Source: Achromobacter xylosoxidans (GTDB taxonomy: Bacteria; Pseudomonadota; Gammaproteobacteria; Burkholderiales; Burkholderiaceae_B). From it: 64,000 nt of DNA. Position numbers and translations under genes: made by a program. The notes under the pieces are model-generated. The model worked only from the letters and a program-made list of their open reading frames with translations, made no database searches and was not told the DNA's origin. The stretch covers positions 5,270,001 through 5,334,000 of the forward strand of contig NZ_CP061008.1 of the NCBI RefSeq assembly GCF_014490035.1, read 5' to 3'. Below are positions 44,285-54,677 of the stretch, piece by piece (the first letter of the stretch is position 1; each line of letters starts with the position of its first letter).

Positions 44285-45162
44285 GGCATCACCTTGCGTT
44301 CGACCTGCGCCAGCAGGGCCGACATCAGCATGCCCATGCTGGCCACGGCGGCCATGGCCACCACGATCATTCCCGAGTTCAGGTCGCGGGTGGCGATGAT
44401 CAGCACATGGCCCAGGCCGACGAAAGAGCCAACCAGCTCGGCCGCCACCAGCACCATCCAGCAGGCCTGCAGCGAGGTCCTCAGGCCCGTGAAGATGGCG
44501 GGCAGCGCGCCTGGAACAATGACTTCCAGCAGCATCAGGCGGCCCGCCGCGCCATTGACGCGCGCCGCCTGGAGCAGCGTGTCGTCGATGTTGCGCACGC
44601 CGGTGTAGGTATTGATCACGGTCGGCGCGAAGGCTGCCAGCCAGATGACGAAGACCTTGGCGCTGGTGCCCAGCCCGAACCACAGGATGGTCAGCGGAAT
44701 CCAGGCGATGGGCGCGATCGGCCGGACAATCTGGAACACCGGATTGACGTAGGCCTCGACCAGCCGGTTCTGCCCCATCAGGATGCCCAGCGGCACCCCC
44801 GTCAACGCCGCCGCTGCAAACCCGTACAGCACCAGTCCGGAGCTGGCCGCGATGTGCTGCAACAACGTACCGTCGGCATAGCCTTCCCCAGCGATCTCCA
44901 GCAGGGCGTCCCAGGCGTCGGCGGGCGACGGCAGCTGTACCGGGCTCAACAACTCCAACGGCCCCGTGGCCAGGTACCAGGCCAGGAACAGCGCCGTGAC
45001 CGACGCGCCGCTGACCAGCCAGCGCAGGGACAGGCGCCGGCGCACCGGCGCGGGCGGAGGGGCGGGTGGCCTGGCGACGGTCATGGCGGCGCTCCGGTCG
45101 AGCAGGGCCAGGGCGGCCGGAACGCCGCCGACGGCGGGCGGGGAAAGAGGATGGCGGGCCAT
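44272..45162 (-). CDS. ABC importer permease B, SsuC/TauC type
   Basis: A 296-residue permease with a Pro/Arg-rich N-terminal tail before the first helix. Its closest relative here is 51566-52375: both have RPIAPIAWIPL or RPIPPLAWIPL, AAELVGSFVGLG or AAELIGAFIGLG, and end in PWKA or PWLR. An internal start at 45084 is possible. Its start lies two bases from the alcohol dehydrogenase stop. Confidence 0.88.
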   Translation of the reverse strand: MARHPLSPPAVGGVPAALALLDRSAAMTVARPPAPPPAPVRRRLSLRWLVSGASVTALFLAWYLATGPLELLSPVQLPSPADAWDALLEIAGEGYADGTLLQHIAASSGLVLYGFAAAALTGVPLGILMGQNRLVEAYVNPVFQIVRPIAPIAWIPLTILWFGLGTSAKVFVIWLAAFAPTVINTYTGVRNIDDTLLQAARVNGAAGRLMLLEVIVPGALPAIFTGLRTSLQACWMVLVAAELVGSFVGLGHVLIIATRDLNSGMIVVAMAAVASMGMLMSALLAQVERKVMPWKA

Positions 45163-45163
45163 G

Positions 45164-46153
45164 TCAATGCGTCCTCAGCACGATCTTTGCCGACGCCGCG
45201 CGTCCGCCATCGAGGTCGGAGAAAGCCCGCGCACCCGCACCCAGCTCACGCTCCTCGATCCAGGACAGGTCGCCGAAAGCGCCGCGATGCAGCCCCTCTA
45301 CTGTCGCGCGCAGGTCGGCGCTGGTGTACGTATAGGCGCCAATGAGGGTGATCTCGTCCAGCGTCAGGCGCCGCATGTCGATCTCGCTGGCCCAGTCCTG
45401 CAGGCCGATGTGCAGCATGACGCCGCCTGGCTGCACCGCGGCCAGCGCCGCGGCGCGCGTAAGCTTGCCGCCCACCGCGTCCACCACCAATTCGTACGCG
45501 CCCGGTTCGGGCGCAGCCTCGCGCGGATCGAAGGCCATGCAGCCCGCATGCCGCTGCGCCGAGGCGCGCCGCAACGGATTGGTCTCTGCCAGGCTGACGC
45601 GGCAGCCCTGGCTGCGCAGCAGCAGCGCCGTCAGGAGGCCGATGGCGCCGCCGCCCACGACCAGCGCGCGGGCTTCGGCCAGCGGCCGGAACAGCGCCCG
45701 CTGCGCCAGCGCCAAGCCGTGCAAGGCCGTGGCCGCGGGCTCGGTCAGCGCGGCCGCGGCGGCCGGCATGTCCTGCGGCACGGGTATCAGGCAACGCTCC
45801 GGTATGGCCATGAACTCGGCGAACGCGCCGGGACGCGTCATGCCCACCATGCCGCGGTTGCGGCAAAGATTGTTGCGGCCCTGCACGCAGAAATCGCACT
45901 GGCCGCAGTGGATCAGCGGATTGCCAGTGACCCGCTGGCCCGCGCGGCTGCCGCCCACCAGCGTGCCGACGAACTCGTGGCCCAGGATCAGCGGCGGACT
46001 GCGGCGCGGATCATGTCCATGGTAGGCGTGCATGTCCGAGCCGCAGATGCCCACGGCCTCGATGCGCAGCAGCGCATCACCGTCCGCTGGCGCGGGGTCG
46101 GGTTCATCGCGGTAAGTCAGCTGGCCGGGCGCGGTATAGACAAGGGCTTTCAT
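45164..46153 (-). CDS. Zinc-dependent medium-chain alcohol dehydrogenase
   Basis: A 329-residue MDR enzyme. Catalytic zinc ligands Cys37 (GICGSD), His59 and Glu60 (GHEF) are present; structural zinc ligands Cys83, Cys86, Cys89 and Cys97 are present; the NAD-binding GGGAIG is intact. It oxidises a secondary or polyol alcohol. Position after the SDR and the HisD-like enzyme resembles the hpsNOP set for dihydroxypropanesulfonate, where HpsP is a zinc alcohol dehydrogenase. Substrate unproven. Confidence 0.87.
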   Translation of the reverse strand: MKALVYTAPGQLTYRDEPDPAPADGDALLRIEAVGICGSDMHAYHGHDPRRSPPLILGHEFVGTLVGGSRAGQRVTGNPLIHCGQCDFCVQGRNNLCRNRGMVGMTRPGAFAEFMAIPERCLIPVPQDMPAAAAALTEPAATALHGLALAQRALFRPLAEARALVVGGGAIGLLTALLLRSQGCRVSLAETNPLRRASAQRHAGCMAFDPREAAPEPGAYELVVDAVGGKLTRAAALAAVQPGGVMLHIGLQDWASEIDMRRLTLDEITLIGAYTYTSADLRATVEGLHRGAFGDLSWIEERELGAGARAFSDLDGGRAASAKIVLRTH

Positions 46154-46177
46154 GGCGGGACTCCACGGAGATGCCGA

Positions 46178-46951
46178 TCAGCGAGCCGAAAAGCCGCCGT
46201 CTATGAACAGGGTCTGCCCGGTGATGTAGGCCGACGCCTCGCTCGCCAGGAACACGGCCGCGCCGTACAGGTCCTCCAGCCGGCCGTTGCGACCGATCAT
46301 GGTGCTGGCCGCCAGGGCCTGCACCCGGGCCGGGTCGCTCATCACGGGCGCGGTCAGCGGCGTCTCGAAGAAGCCCGGCGCGATCGCGTTGCAGGTAATT
46401 CCGTGGCGCGACCAGTACTCGGCGATGGCGCGGGTCAGCTGCATCAGGCCGCCCTTGGACGCGCCATAGGGCGCGCTGTCGGGAAAGGCGCGCACGCACT
46501 GCAGCGAGGTGATATTGACGATGCGGCCCCAGCCGCGTTCGCGCATGGCCGGCGCCAGCGCGCGGGTCAGCAGGAACGGCGCGGTCAGGTTGATCGCCAG
46601 CGAGCGGTCCCAGTCCTCGTCGGCCGTGTCCTCGAAGGGCTTGCGCACGTTGATGCCCGAGGCATTTACCAGGATGTCGGGCGCGCCGAACGGTTGGGCC
46701 GCGCGGGCGGCAAAGCCGCGCAACGCATCGCGGTCAGCCAGATCGCAGGACAAGGCGCGCGCCCGCAGGCCTTGCGCTTCGAATTCACCCGCGGCGCAAG
46801 CCAGCTCCTGCTCGCGCCGCGCCACCAGCACCACGCTGGCGCCGGCCCGCGCCAGCGCCAGGCCGATGGCCTTGCCTATGCCGGAACTGCCGCCGCTTAC
46901 CAGCGCAACTCGGCCGTCCAGGTCGAACAGGCGGAACATGTCGTTCTGCAT
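46178..46951 (-). CDS. Short-chain dehydrogenase/reductase
   Basis: A 257-residue classical SDR: GGSSGIGKAIG (20-30) for NAD(P), NASG (in place of NNAG), and the catalytic Ser with Tyr-x3-Lys (APYGASKGG). The start at 46951 is closest to the conserved VALVSGG. It lies between the HisD-like enzyme (7 bases away) and the zinc alcohol dehydrogenase (24 bases). In HpsNOP systems the middle gene, hpsO, is also an SDR. NAD(H) use is inferred from the absence of basic residues after the second strand. Confidence 0.87.
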   Translation of the reverse strand: MQNDMFRLFDLDGRVALVSGGSSGIGKAIGLALARAGASVVLVARREQELACAAGEFEAQGLRARALSCDLADRDALRGFAARAAQPFGAPDILVNASGINVRKPFEDTADEDWDRSLAINLTAPFLLTRALAPAMRERGWGRIVNITSLQCVRAFPDSAPYGASKGGLMQLTRAIAEYWSRHGITCNAIAPGFFETPLTAPVMSDPARVQALAASTMIGRNGRLEDLYGAAVFLASEASAYITGQTLFIDGGFSAR

Positions 46952-46958
46952 GATGGCT

Positions 46959-48302
<1,344 letters not shown>

Positions 48303-49355
48303 TCAGTTGGTCTTGTTGGCGAAGGTCTTGAGCGCCGGCGTCTGGTCGACTCGCTTCATGTAGTCGTCCGTGATGTAGGCCTTGGGATCCGGCACCTCGG
48401 TGAGCGTGCCCACGCTCTTCAAGTAGCCAGACAGGGCCTCGTAGGCGTTATCCAGTGTGGACTTGCCGCCGCTGCGCGACATCAGCTTGAGCTGTTCATC
48501 CAGCGTGAAGATCGGCCGTTCCAGCTCCTGCCCCAGGTAGCCGTCGTTGAGCTTGATGCCGTTGGCCTGGAACAGCTTGCGCAGGTAGCCCATGGCTTCC
48601 GCCTTGTTGTTCTTTTCGAAGCTGACGGCCCGCAGGTATACCGCCAGGAACTTGGCGACCGCGTCCGGATTCTGCTGGGCGAATTCGCCGCGCGCCACCA
48701 GCGCGCCTGGAATCATCACGCCCGCGTCCTTGCCGCTGCACACGACTTCCGCGCCTATCTGTTCGTTGAGCGTGTAGAAATTGGGCGCCCAGGTGCCGGC
48801 CAGCATGCCGTTACCTCCGGTGTAGGCGGACACCAGTTGCGCCGGGGCCAGCGTCACCACGCTGACGTCGCTGCGCTGCATGCCCCATTTCTTCAGGCAG
48901 GCCATGGTGGCGTATTCGCCCGTCGAGTTCGGACTGAGGAGGATCTGCTTGCCCTTCACTTCCTTGGCCGCGTTGCTGCGCACGGCGGCGGCGTTTTCCT
49001 TGCGCGCCATCACGCCGTTGGCGGTCGATTCGTCATTGGTGACGCCGAGCGTCACGATGCCATAGCGCTGCGCGCCCAGCACCGCGGGCGGAGATCCCGT
49101 TCCGCCCACGTCCCAGGACTTGGACGCGGCGCCGGCAATCTGCTGCGCCCCCGCCGGATACACCACGAACTCCGGCTTCAGGCCGGCTTCCGCCCACCAG
49201 TTCTTTTCCGTGGCGATGTAGATCGGTAGCGCCCAATAGGCAATCTGGTAGCTGACCTTGATGGGAGTCGGCGTCTGGGCCGACACGGACGGGCTCAACA
49301 ACAAGGCGCCCAGCGGCGCCAGGCACAGACCCAGGATGCGGGGGATTCTCGACAT
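48303..49355 (-). CDS. ABC importer substrate-binding protein, SsuA/TauA type, second copy
   Basis: A 350-residue periplasmic protein with signal peptide MSRIPRILGLCLAPLGALLL and cleavage after SVSAQ. It is a paralogue of 42314-43396. It is the first gene of the minus arm, 222 bases from the LacI gene start. The upstream in-frame open region lies in the intergenic LacI operator area and has no coding character. Confidence 0.9.
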   Translation of the reverse strand: MSRIPRILGLCLAPLGALLLSPSVSAQTPTPIKVSYQIAYWALPIYIATEKNWWAEAGLKPEFVVYPAGAQQIAGAASKSWDVGGTGSPPAVLGAQRYGIVTLGVTNDESTANGVMARKENAAAVRSNAAKEVKGKQILLSPNSTGEYATMACLKKWGMQRSDVSVVTLAPAQLVSAYTGGNGMLAGTWAPNFYTLNEQIGAEVVCSGKDAGVMIPGALVARGEFAQQNPDAVAKFLAVYLRAVSFEKNNKAEAMGYLRKLFQANGIKLNDGYLGQELERPIFTLDEQLKLMSRSGGKSTLDNAYEALSGYLKSVGTLTEVPDPKAYITDDYMKRVDQTPALKTFANKTN

Positions 49356-49450
49356 GCTTAGTCTCCGATAGTGGATTCCGGTCTGCATGCGCGAGCTGCC
49401 GCGACATTCCCCGGATAGCAGGCCCGGATCTGCGTCCGGGCTCGGTTTTT

Positions 49451-49464
49451 TGAAAGCGCATACA
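49451..49464. promoter_or_regulatory. Second, imperfect LacI-type site
   Basis: TGAAAGCGCATACA differs in three bases from the perfect site at 49560-49573. It is 96 bases upstream of the minus-arm binding-protein gene. A further half-site AGCGTTTCA lies at 49522-49530. Multiple sites would permit DNA looping by LacI tetramers. Confidence 0.5.
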
Positions 49465-49559
49465 AAGAATAAGCGCGCAAGAATCCCGTTCAACCCCGAG
49501 AAAACCCTAGAGATAGACCGTAGCGTTTCAATAACTGTATATTCACACCATCAAATTTC

Positions 49560-49573
49560 TGAAAGCGCTTTCA
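49560..49573. promoter_or_regulatory. Perfect LacI-family operator
   Basis: TGAAAGCGCTTTCA is a perfect 14-base palindrome with central CG, the hallmark of LacI/GalR sites. It ends four bases before the LacI-type start codon, over its ribosome-binding region, so binding would repress the plus arm and probably the divergent arm too. Confidence 0.85.
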
Positions 49574-49577
49574 AAAA

Positions 49578-50630
49578 ATGAAGCGAAAATCCGCGCCCCT
49601 ATCCGGGGACACCCTGAAGTCCATCGCCGTCGCTGGCGGCATCTCGTCGGCAACGTTGTCGCGGGTGTTGAACCACCCGGAAAAAGTGCGGCCCGACCTG
49701 CGCGCGCGCGCCATGGCCCTGCTGGCCGAGGCTGGCTACGTACCGCACGGCGCAGCCCGTTCGCTCGCTTCCCGCAAGACCCGGACCATGGGCGCCATCA
49801 TCCCCACGGTGGACAGCGCCCTGTTCGCCAAGCTGGTCGACGGCATGCAGCAGGCGATCCACGAACACGGCTATCAGCTGCTGCTGGCCAGCACCAACTA
49901 CAGCCCGGCGCGCGAAGCGGGCGAAGTGCGCGCGCTGATCGAGCGCGGCGTGGACGCCATGATGCTGGTCGGCCGCAGCCGCGACCCGGAACTCTACGAA
50001 CTGCTGCACTCCAAGGGCATCCCCTTCGTCACCACCTGCCATTACGACGCCGCCGATCCCTGGCCCATGGTGGGCTGGGACAACGCCGCGGCGGCGCAAC
50101 GCATCGCCGACTACCTGCTGGACATCGGCCACCGCCGCCTCGGCGTGATTGCCGGCATATCCAAGGACAACGACCGCGCCGCCGACCGCGTGGCCGGCTT
50201 CACACGCGCCCTGACGCGCCGCGGTATCGAACTGCCGCCGCAGTACGTCATCGAAAAGCCCTACACCGTGCCCGAAGCCCGCCGCGCCATGGCCACCCTG
50301 CTGCGCCTGCCCGAGCCGCCCACCGCGGTCATGTGCGGCAACGACATCCTGGCCTATGGCGCGCTGCAGGAATGCCTGTGGCAAAACCTGCGCGTGCCCG
50401 AGCAGATCTCGATCACGGGCTTCGACAACATCGAAATGGCCGCTCATTGCCGGCCCGGCATCACCACCCTGAACGTGCCGGCCTTCGAGCTGGGCCAGCG
50501 CGCCGCCAACATTCTGCTGGCAGCCGACGCCAACACGCCGCCCGAGAATGTCTGCATCGAACTGGAATTGATCGTCCGCGACACTACCGCGCCGCCGCGC
50601 AACAGCGCCAGTGCGCGGCTAGGCCGCTGA
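49578..50630 (+). CDS. LacI-family regulator of the catabolic island
   Basis: A 350-residue repressor. The helix-turn-helix is at about residues 13-35 (LKSIAVAGGISSATLSRVLNHP), followed by the hinge helix PHGAARSLASRKT; the periplasmic-binding-like effector domain runs to the C-terminus (ITGFDNIEMAAHCRPGITTL). It is central between the two arms, with a perfect operator beside its start. The effector is likely the imported substrate or an intermediate. Confidence 0.92.
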   Translation: MKRKSAPLSGDTLKSIAVAGGISSATLSRVLNHPEKVRPDLRARAMALLAEAGYVPHGAARSLASRKTRTMGAIIPTVDSALFAKLVDGMQQAIHEHGYQLLLASTNYSPAREAGEVRALIERGVDAMMLVGRSRDPELYELLHSKGIPFVTTCHYDAADPWPMVGWDNAAAAQRIADYLLDIGHRRLGVIAGISKDNDRAADRVAGFTRALTRRGIELPPQYVIEKPYTVPEARRAMATLLRLPEPPTAVMCGNDILAYGALQECLWQNLRVPEQISITGFDNIEMAAHCRPGITTLNVPAFELGQRAANILLAADANTPPENVCIELELIVRDTTAPPRNSASARLGR

Positions 50631-50649
50631 CCACAACGGAGCAAGCCCC

Positions 50650-51573
50650 ATGGAACACATCGAATCACCCCGCATTGCATTCCTGGGCCTGGGCGTCATG
50701 GGGAGCGCGATGCTGCGCAACCTGGCCGCGCAGGGGTATGCAGTTTCAGGCTACGACGTCGTTCCCGCAGCCATGGAGCGCCTGGCCGACACCGGCTTCC
50801 GGCGGGCCGCCACGCCCTTGGACGCCGCGCGCGGCTGCGACGTGGCGATCACCATGCTGCCCACCTCGGCCCAGGTCCGCGACGCCTTGTTCGGCGCCGA
50901 TGGCGCGGCGGCGGGCTTGAATCCGGGCGCCCTGGTCATCGAAATGAGCACCGGCGACGCGGTCGAGACCGACCGCATCGCCGCCGATCTCGCGGCCCTG
51001 GGCCTGCGTTGCATGGATGCGCCCGTGGGCCGCACGCCGCGCGAGGCGGCGCAGGGCAAGGCCTTGATCATGGCCGGCGGCGCGCAGGCCGACTTCGTCC
51101 AGGCCGCGCCCATCTTCGCCGCCATGGCCAACGAAATCGTGCATGTGGGCGCTTTCGGTTCGGGCATCCGGCTCAAGCTGGTCAACAACTACATGTCCAT
51201 GGTTGGCATGGTGCTGACGGGCGAAGCGCTGATGTTCGCCGCCAAGCTCGGACTGGACCGCGCCACCGTCGTCAAGGTGCTGTCCAACACCACTGCGGGG
51301 CGCGGGCAGCTCCTGACCAATTTCCCCGGCAAGGTACTGGCGGGCGACATCAGCCCCGACTTCCCCATGCGCATGGGCTACAAGGACATCAACCTGGCCA
51401 TGAACCTGGCGGCCTCGGTGGGCGCGCCGCTGGGCCTGGGCGGCTACGCCCGCGAGATGTTCGCGCTTGCCAAGTCGTGGGGACGGCAGGAGCAGGACTG
51501 CACCGCCATGCTGCTGCTGCTCGAAGACGTGGCCCACCTGGACCGCGAGGCCGCGGGGTCCGGCCATGAGTGA
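50650..51573 (+). CDS. Beta-hydroxyacid dehydrogenase, YihU (sulfolactaldehyde reductase)-like
   Basis: A 307-residue NAD(P)-dependent enzyme of the 3-hydroxyisobutyrate dehydrogenase family: GLGVMGSAM for nucleotide binding and catalytic Lys176. Where the general family has DAPVSGG, this protein reads DAPVGRT, and the catalytic helix reads GIRLKLVNNYMS. Both features are those of E. coli YihU, whose Arg123, Asn174 and Ser178 contact the sulfonate; the equivalents here are Arg128, Asn179 and Ser183. It would interconvert sulfolactaldehyde and dihydroxypropanesulfonate. It is the second gene of the plus arm and overlaps the next gene by eight bases. Confidence 0.83.
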   Translation: MEHIESPRIAFLGLGVMGSAMLRNLAAQGYAVSGYDVVPAAMERLADTGFRRAATPLDAARGCDVAITMLPTSAQVRDALFGADGAAAGLNPGALVIEMSTGDAVETDRIAADLAALGLRCMDAPVGRTPREAAQGKALIMAGGAQADFVQAAPIFAAMANEIVHVGAFGSGIRLKLVNNYMSMVGMVLTGEALMFAAKLGLDRATVVKVLSNTTAGRGQLLTNFPGKVLAGDISPDFPMRMGYKDINLAMNLAASVGAPLGLGGYAREMFALAKSWGRQEQDCTAMLLLLEDVAHLDREAAGSGHE

Positions 51574-52375
51574 GCACATCGCAACCCTGCCCGCGCGGCG
51601 GCCGCGCGCATCACGCCGCCGCGTCACCGTGGGCGTGGCCGCCGTCGCCATCGCCTTTGCCGCCTGGTGGATCGTGTCGGCGCTGGGCCTGGTCAATGGC
51701 GCGCGCTTTCCCACCCCGCTCACCACCTGGCAGGCCGCGGTGCAGCTCTCGCGCGATTCGGGCTACGCCGGCGGCACGCTGTTCCAGCACATCGGCCACA
51801 GCCTGCGCCTGGTGTTCCTGGGATTTCTGGTCGCGATCGGCACCGGCGTCCCGCTGGGCCTGCTGATGGGTTTCAGCAAGCGCATCGACGCCCTGGTCGG
51901 GCCGGTATTCTCGCTGCTGCGTCCGATACCGCCGCTGGCCTGGATTCCGCTGGCCATCCTTTGGCTGGGCCTGGGGGATCCGGCGAAGATCTTCCTGATC
52001 TGGGTGTCTTCTTTCACGCCTGCCGTCATCAACACCTATGCAGGCGTGCGCAACATCGACCCCACGCTGATCGAGGCCGCGCGCGTGCACGGCGCGGGCA
52101 ATCCGGTCCGCATGCTGCGCGAGGTCCTGATACCCGGTTCCATGCCCATGATCTTCACCGGCCTGCGGCTGTCGCTGCAGACCGCGTGGATGACGCTGGT
52201 GGCGGCGGAACTCATCGGCGCCTTCATCGGCCTGGGCAAGGTGCTGGACACCGCGGCGCTGGACATCCGGCCCGGCATGATCCTGTACGCCATGGTCTGG
52301 GTGGGCCTGCTGGGCGCGGTGATGACGCGCGGACTGGAATGGATCGAAAAGAGGGCCTTGCCATGGCTACGCTGA
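51566..52375 (+). CDS. ABC importer permease, SsuC/TauC type, second pair (B-like)
   Basis: A 269-residue permease, paralogue of 44272-45162. The start at 51566 overlaps the dehydrogenase stop (ATGAGTGA) and is preferred over an upstream in-frame start that shadows the dehydrogenase gene. The EAA region TYAGVRNIDPTLIEAARVHGAG matches its paralogue. Ends PWLR, as its paralogue ends PWKA. Confidence 0.9.
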   Translation: MSEHIATLPARRPRASRRRVTVGVAAVAIAFAAWWIVSALGLVNGARFPTPLTTWQAAVQLSRDSGYAGGTLFQHIGHSLRLVFLGFLVAIGTGVPLGLLMGFSKRIDALVGPVFSLLRPIPPLAWIPLAILWLGLGDPAKIFLIWVSSFTPAVINTYAGVRNIDPTLIEAARVHGAGNPVRMLREVLIPGSMPMIFTGLRLSLQTAWMTLVAAELIGAFIGLGKVLDTAALDIRPGMILYAMVWVGLLGAVMTRGLEWIEKRALPWLR

Positions 52376-53157
52376 CACGCACCTCGGGCGACCCGCCCGC
52401 CTTCACCTTCGGCTTGTCCTGCCTGGGGCTGGCCGGCTTCTTCCTGGCCTGGCACCTGCTGAGCGTGGCAGGCGTTTTCCCGCCCAATTACCTGCCTGGC
52501 CCGCTGACCGTGCTGCAGACCATCGCGCAGTACAGCAGCGAACCCTATTCCGGCGCCACGCTCTGGACGCACCTGGGCGCCAGCCTCTACCGCTTCGCCT
52601 GCGGCTTCCTGCTGGCCGCGGCGGTAGGCATACCGCTGGGCCTGCTGATGGGCTGGTACCGCTGGCTGGACGACGTGGTCAGTCCGTTCTTCGATGCGTT
52701 GCGCTTCGTGGCGCCCATCGCCTGGGTGCCGTTCGCCGGCCTGTGGTTCGGCACCGGCATCGGCGGCCCCACCCTGATCATCTTCGCCGGCGCCTTTCCG
52801 CCCTGCCTGATCAGCGCCTATCGCGGCGCCAAGTTCGTCGACACGCGGCTGCTGGAAGCCTCGCGCACGCTGGGCGCCAGCGGCCCGCGCATCGTGGCCG
52901 AAGTGCTGCTGCCGGCCTCGTTGCCGTCCATCCTGGCCGGCCTGCGCGTCAGCGCCGGCATCGGCTGGCAATCGCTGGTGGGCGCGGAACTGATCGTGGT
53001 GGGCAACGGCATCGGCTACATGATGGTCCAGGGGCAGCTCAACGTCGCCACCAATATCGTCATGGCCGGCATGATCGCCATCGGCATCGTCGGCATCTGC
53101 ATCGACGTTGCGCTGCGCATGTTTGAACAGCGCCTGAAGGCGCGCTGGGGACGCTGA
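52363..53157 (+). CDS. ABC importer permease, SsuC/TauC type, second pair (A-like)
   Basis: A 264-residue permease, paralogue of 43466-44284 (LPGPLTVL, PIAWVPFA, GIGWQSLVGAELIVV). It overlaps the preceding permease gene by 13 bases, exactly as in the other pair. The plus arm has no ATPase of its own. The next gene overlaps its stop (TGATG). Confidence 0.9.
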   Translation: MATLTRTSGDPPAFTFGLSCLGLAGFFLAWHLLSVAGVFPPNYLPGPLTVLQTIAQYSSEPYSGATLWTHLGASLYRFACGFLLAAAVGIPLGLLMGWYRWLDDVVSPFFDALRFVAPIAWVPFAGLWFGTGIGGPTLIIFAGAFPPCLISAYRGAKFVDTRLLEASRTLGASGPRIVAEVLLPASLPSILAGLRVSAGIGWQSLVGAELIVVGNGIGYMMVQGQLNVATNIVMAGMIAIGIVGICIDVALRMFEQRLKARWGR

Positions 53158-53951
53158 TGGACCACGCAATATCGGACTCGACCCTGTCGGTCATCGTCAC
53201 GGGCGGCGCCAGCGGCATCGGCGCGGCGGTATGCAGGCGCGTGATCGAGGCAGGCGGCTACGCCGCGATCCTGGACCTCAACCAGGAAGCCGCGCACACG
53301 CTGGCGCGGGAACTGGGACCGCGCGCGGTGGCCGCCCCGGGCGACGTGCTGGACGAGGCCGGACTGCGGGCCACTCAGGAACGGCTTGCCGCCCTTTTGC
53401 CCGCGGTCAACGGACTGGTGAACTGCGCCGGTATCGCCCAGGTTCCAACCGCCATCGAAGACTATCCGGTGGAGGCCTGGGCCCGTGTGGTGGATTCCCA
53501 TCTGAAAGGCACCTATATCGCCTGCCGCGTATTCGGCAGCGCGATGGCCGAACGCGGACGCGGGGCGGTCGTCAACGTGGCGTCCGTGCTGTCGTTCCGC
53601 CCCGGCCCGGTGCTGGCCTACGGTCCGGCCAAGGCCGCCGTGGTCAATCTGACCGAAGCCCTCGCGGTGCACTGGGCGCGCCGCGGCTTGCGCGTCAACG
53701 CCATCGCGCCCGGCTGGACCGACACGCCCTTCCTGAAACCCAAGGAGCGGCAGGGGGAGCGGGACATGACGCCGATCCTGAACGCCACGCCGCTAGGCCG
53801 CCTGATGCAGCCGCGCGAGATAGCAGACGTCGTGTTCTTCCTGCTGTCGCCCGCGGCCGCGGTCATCACCGGCGCCACCATCCCTTGCGACGGCGGCGTC
53901 ATCGCCGGATCAGGGTGGGCGCCCTACGGGGGCTTGCCGCGAACTGCCTGA
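53157..53951 (+). CDS. Short-chain dehydrogenase/reductase, plus arm
   Basis: A 264-residue SDR: TGGASGIG (15-22), NCAG in place of NNAG, and catalytic Tyr-x3-Lys in LAYGPAKAAV. Asp at the end of the second strand (AILDLNQE) indicates NAD. It is translationally coupled to the permease and ends the plus arm. It is diverged from the SDR at 46178, so the island holds two distinct SDRs that may act on different hydroxyls. Confidence 0.87.
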   Translation: MDHAISDSTLSVIVTGGASGIGAAVCRRVIEAGGYAAILDLNQEAAHTLARELGPRAVAAPGDVLDEAGLRATQERLAALLPAVNGLVNCAGIAQVPTAIEDYPVEAWARVVDSHLKGTYIACRVFGSAMAERGRGAVVNVASVLSFRPGPVLAYGPAKAAVVNLTEALAVHWARRGLRVNAIAPGWTDTPFLKPKERQGERDMTPILNATPLGRLMQPREIADVVFFLLSPAAAVITGATIPCDGGVIAGSGWAPYGGLPRTA

Positions 53952-54047
53952 GCGTTGGGAGCGGCCCGGGTCCGCCCGGCGTTTCCCTTGGCAGGGCGCG
54001 CGCCGCTACACTACCCGCCGTCATGTTCAACGCCGCCTGTTTCGTCC

Positions 54048-54647
54048 ATGCTTAGCCTTGCCACCGCAGGAGTATTCGCCGTCGGAGTCACCGTCATCCT
54101 GGCCATGCCAGGCCCGACCAATACCTTGCTGGCCGCAGCCGGCCTGCGCCTGGGTTTCACGCGCGCGGCGCGGCTGACGATGGCCGAGCTGGCCGGCTAC
54201 GTCGTGTCGATCTCGCTCTGGGGCCGCTTTCTTGAGCAGGCGGCGAAATCCTTGCCGTGGCTGCCGGCTTGCGTGCGCGCCGCCAGCAGCATCTACATCG
54301 CCTGCCTGGCCGTGCGCATGTGGCGCGCCGCCCGCGCCGTGCCGACGGTGGCTCGGCAGGTCATCGGCATGCGCACGCTGTTCACGGCCACCCTGCTCAA
54401 TCCCAAGGGCATCCTCTTTGCCAGCGCGGTTTTTCCGCCGGCGGCGTTCTGGAGCCTGCCCGCCTACCTTGCAGCCATGGCGCTGTTCACCGCACTGCTG
54501 GTGCCGATAGGCCTGGCCTGGGTGGCGTTCGGCGCGTCGCTGGGTGGCGCGAAAACACGCTGGATCGATCCGGCGCGGGCGCAGCGCGGGGCTTCCGTCA
54601 TCCTGGGATTGTTCTCGCTGACCCTGGCCTGGACAGCGTTCCGCTAG
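54048..54647 (+). CDS. LysE/RhtB-type exporter-like protein
   Basis: A 199-residue membrane protein with about five or six helices and the family signature MPGPTNTLLAAAGLRLGF near the N-terminus. LysE/RhtB proteins export amino acids and related metabolites. The start at 54048 begins the first helix; the frame upstream is low-complexity. It follows the SDR by 96 bases with no terminator seen, so it may be read through from the plus arm or have its own promoter. Confidence 0.8.
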   Translation: MLSLATAGVFAVGVTVILAMPGPTNTLLAAAGLRLGFTRAARLTMAELAGYVVSISLWGRFLEQAAKSLPWLPACVRAASSIYIACLAVRMWRAARAVPTVARQVIGMRTLFTATLLNPKGILFASAVFPPAAFWSLPAYLAAMALFTALLVPIGLAWVAFGASLGGAKTRWIDPARAQRGASVILGLFSLTLAWTAFR

Positions 54648-54677
54648 CGCCGCGCGCGGGCGGAGGGAGTCGGAGCG

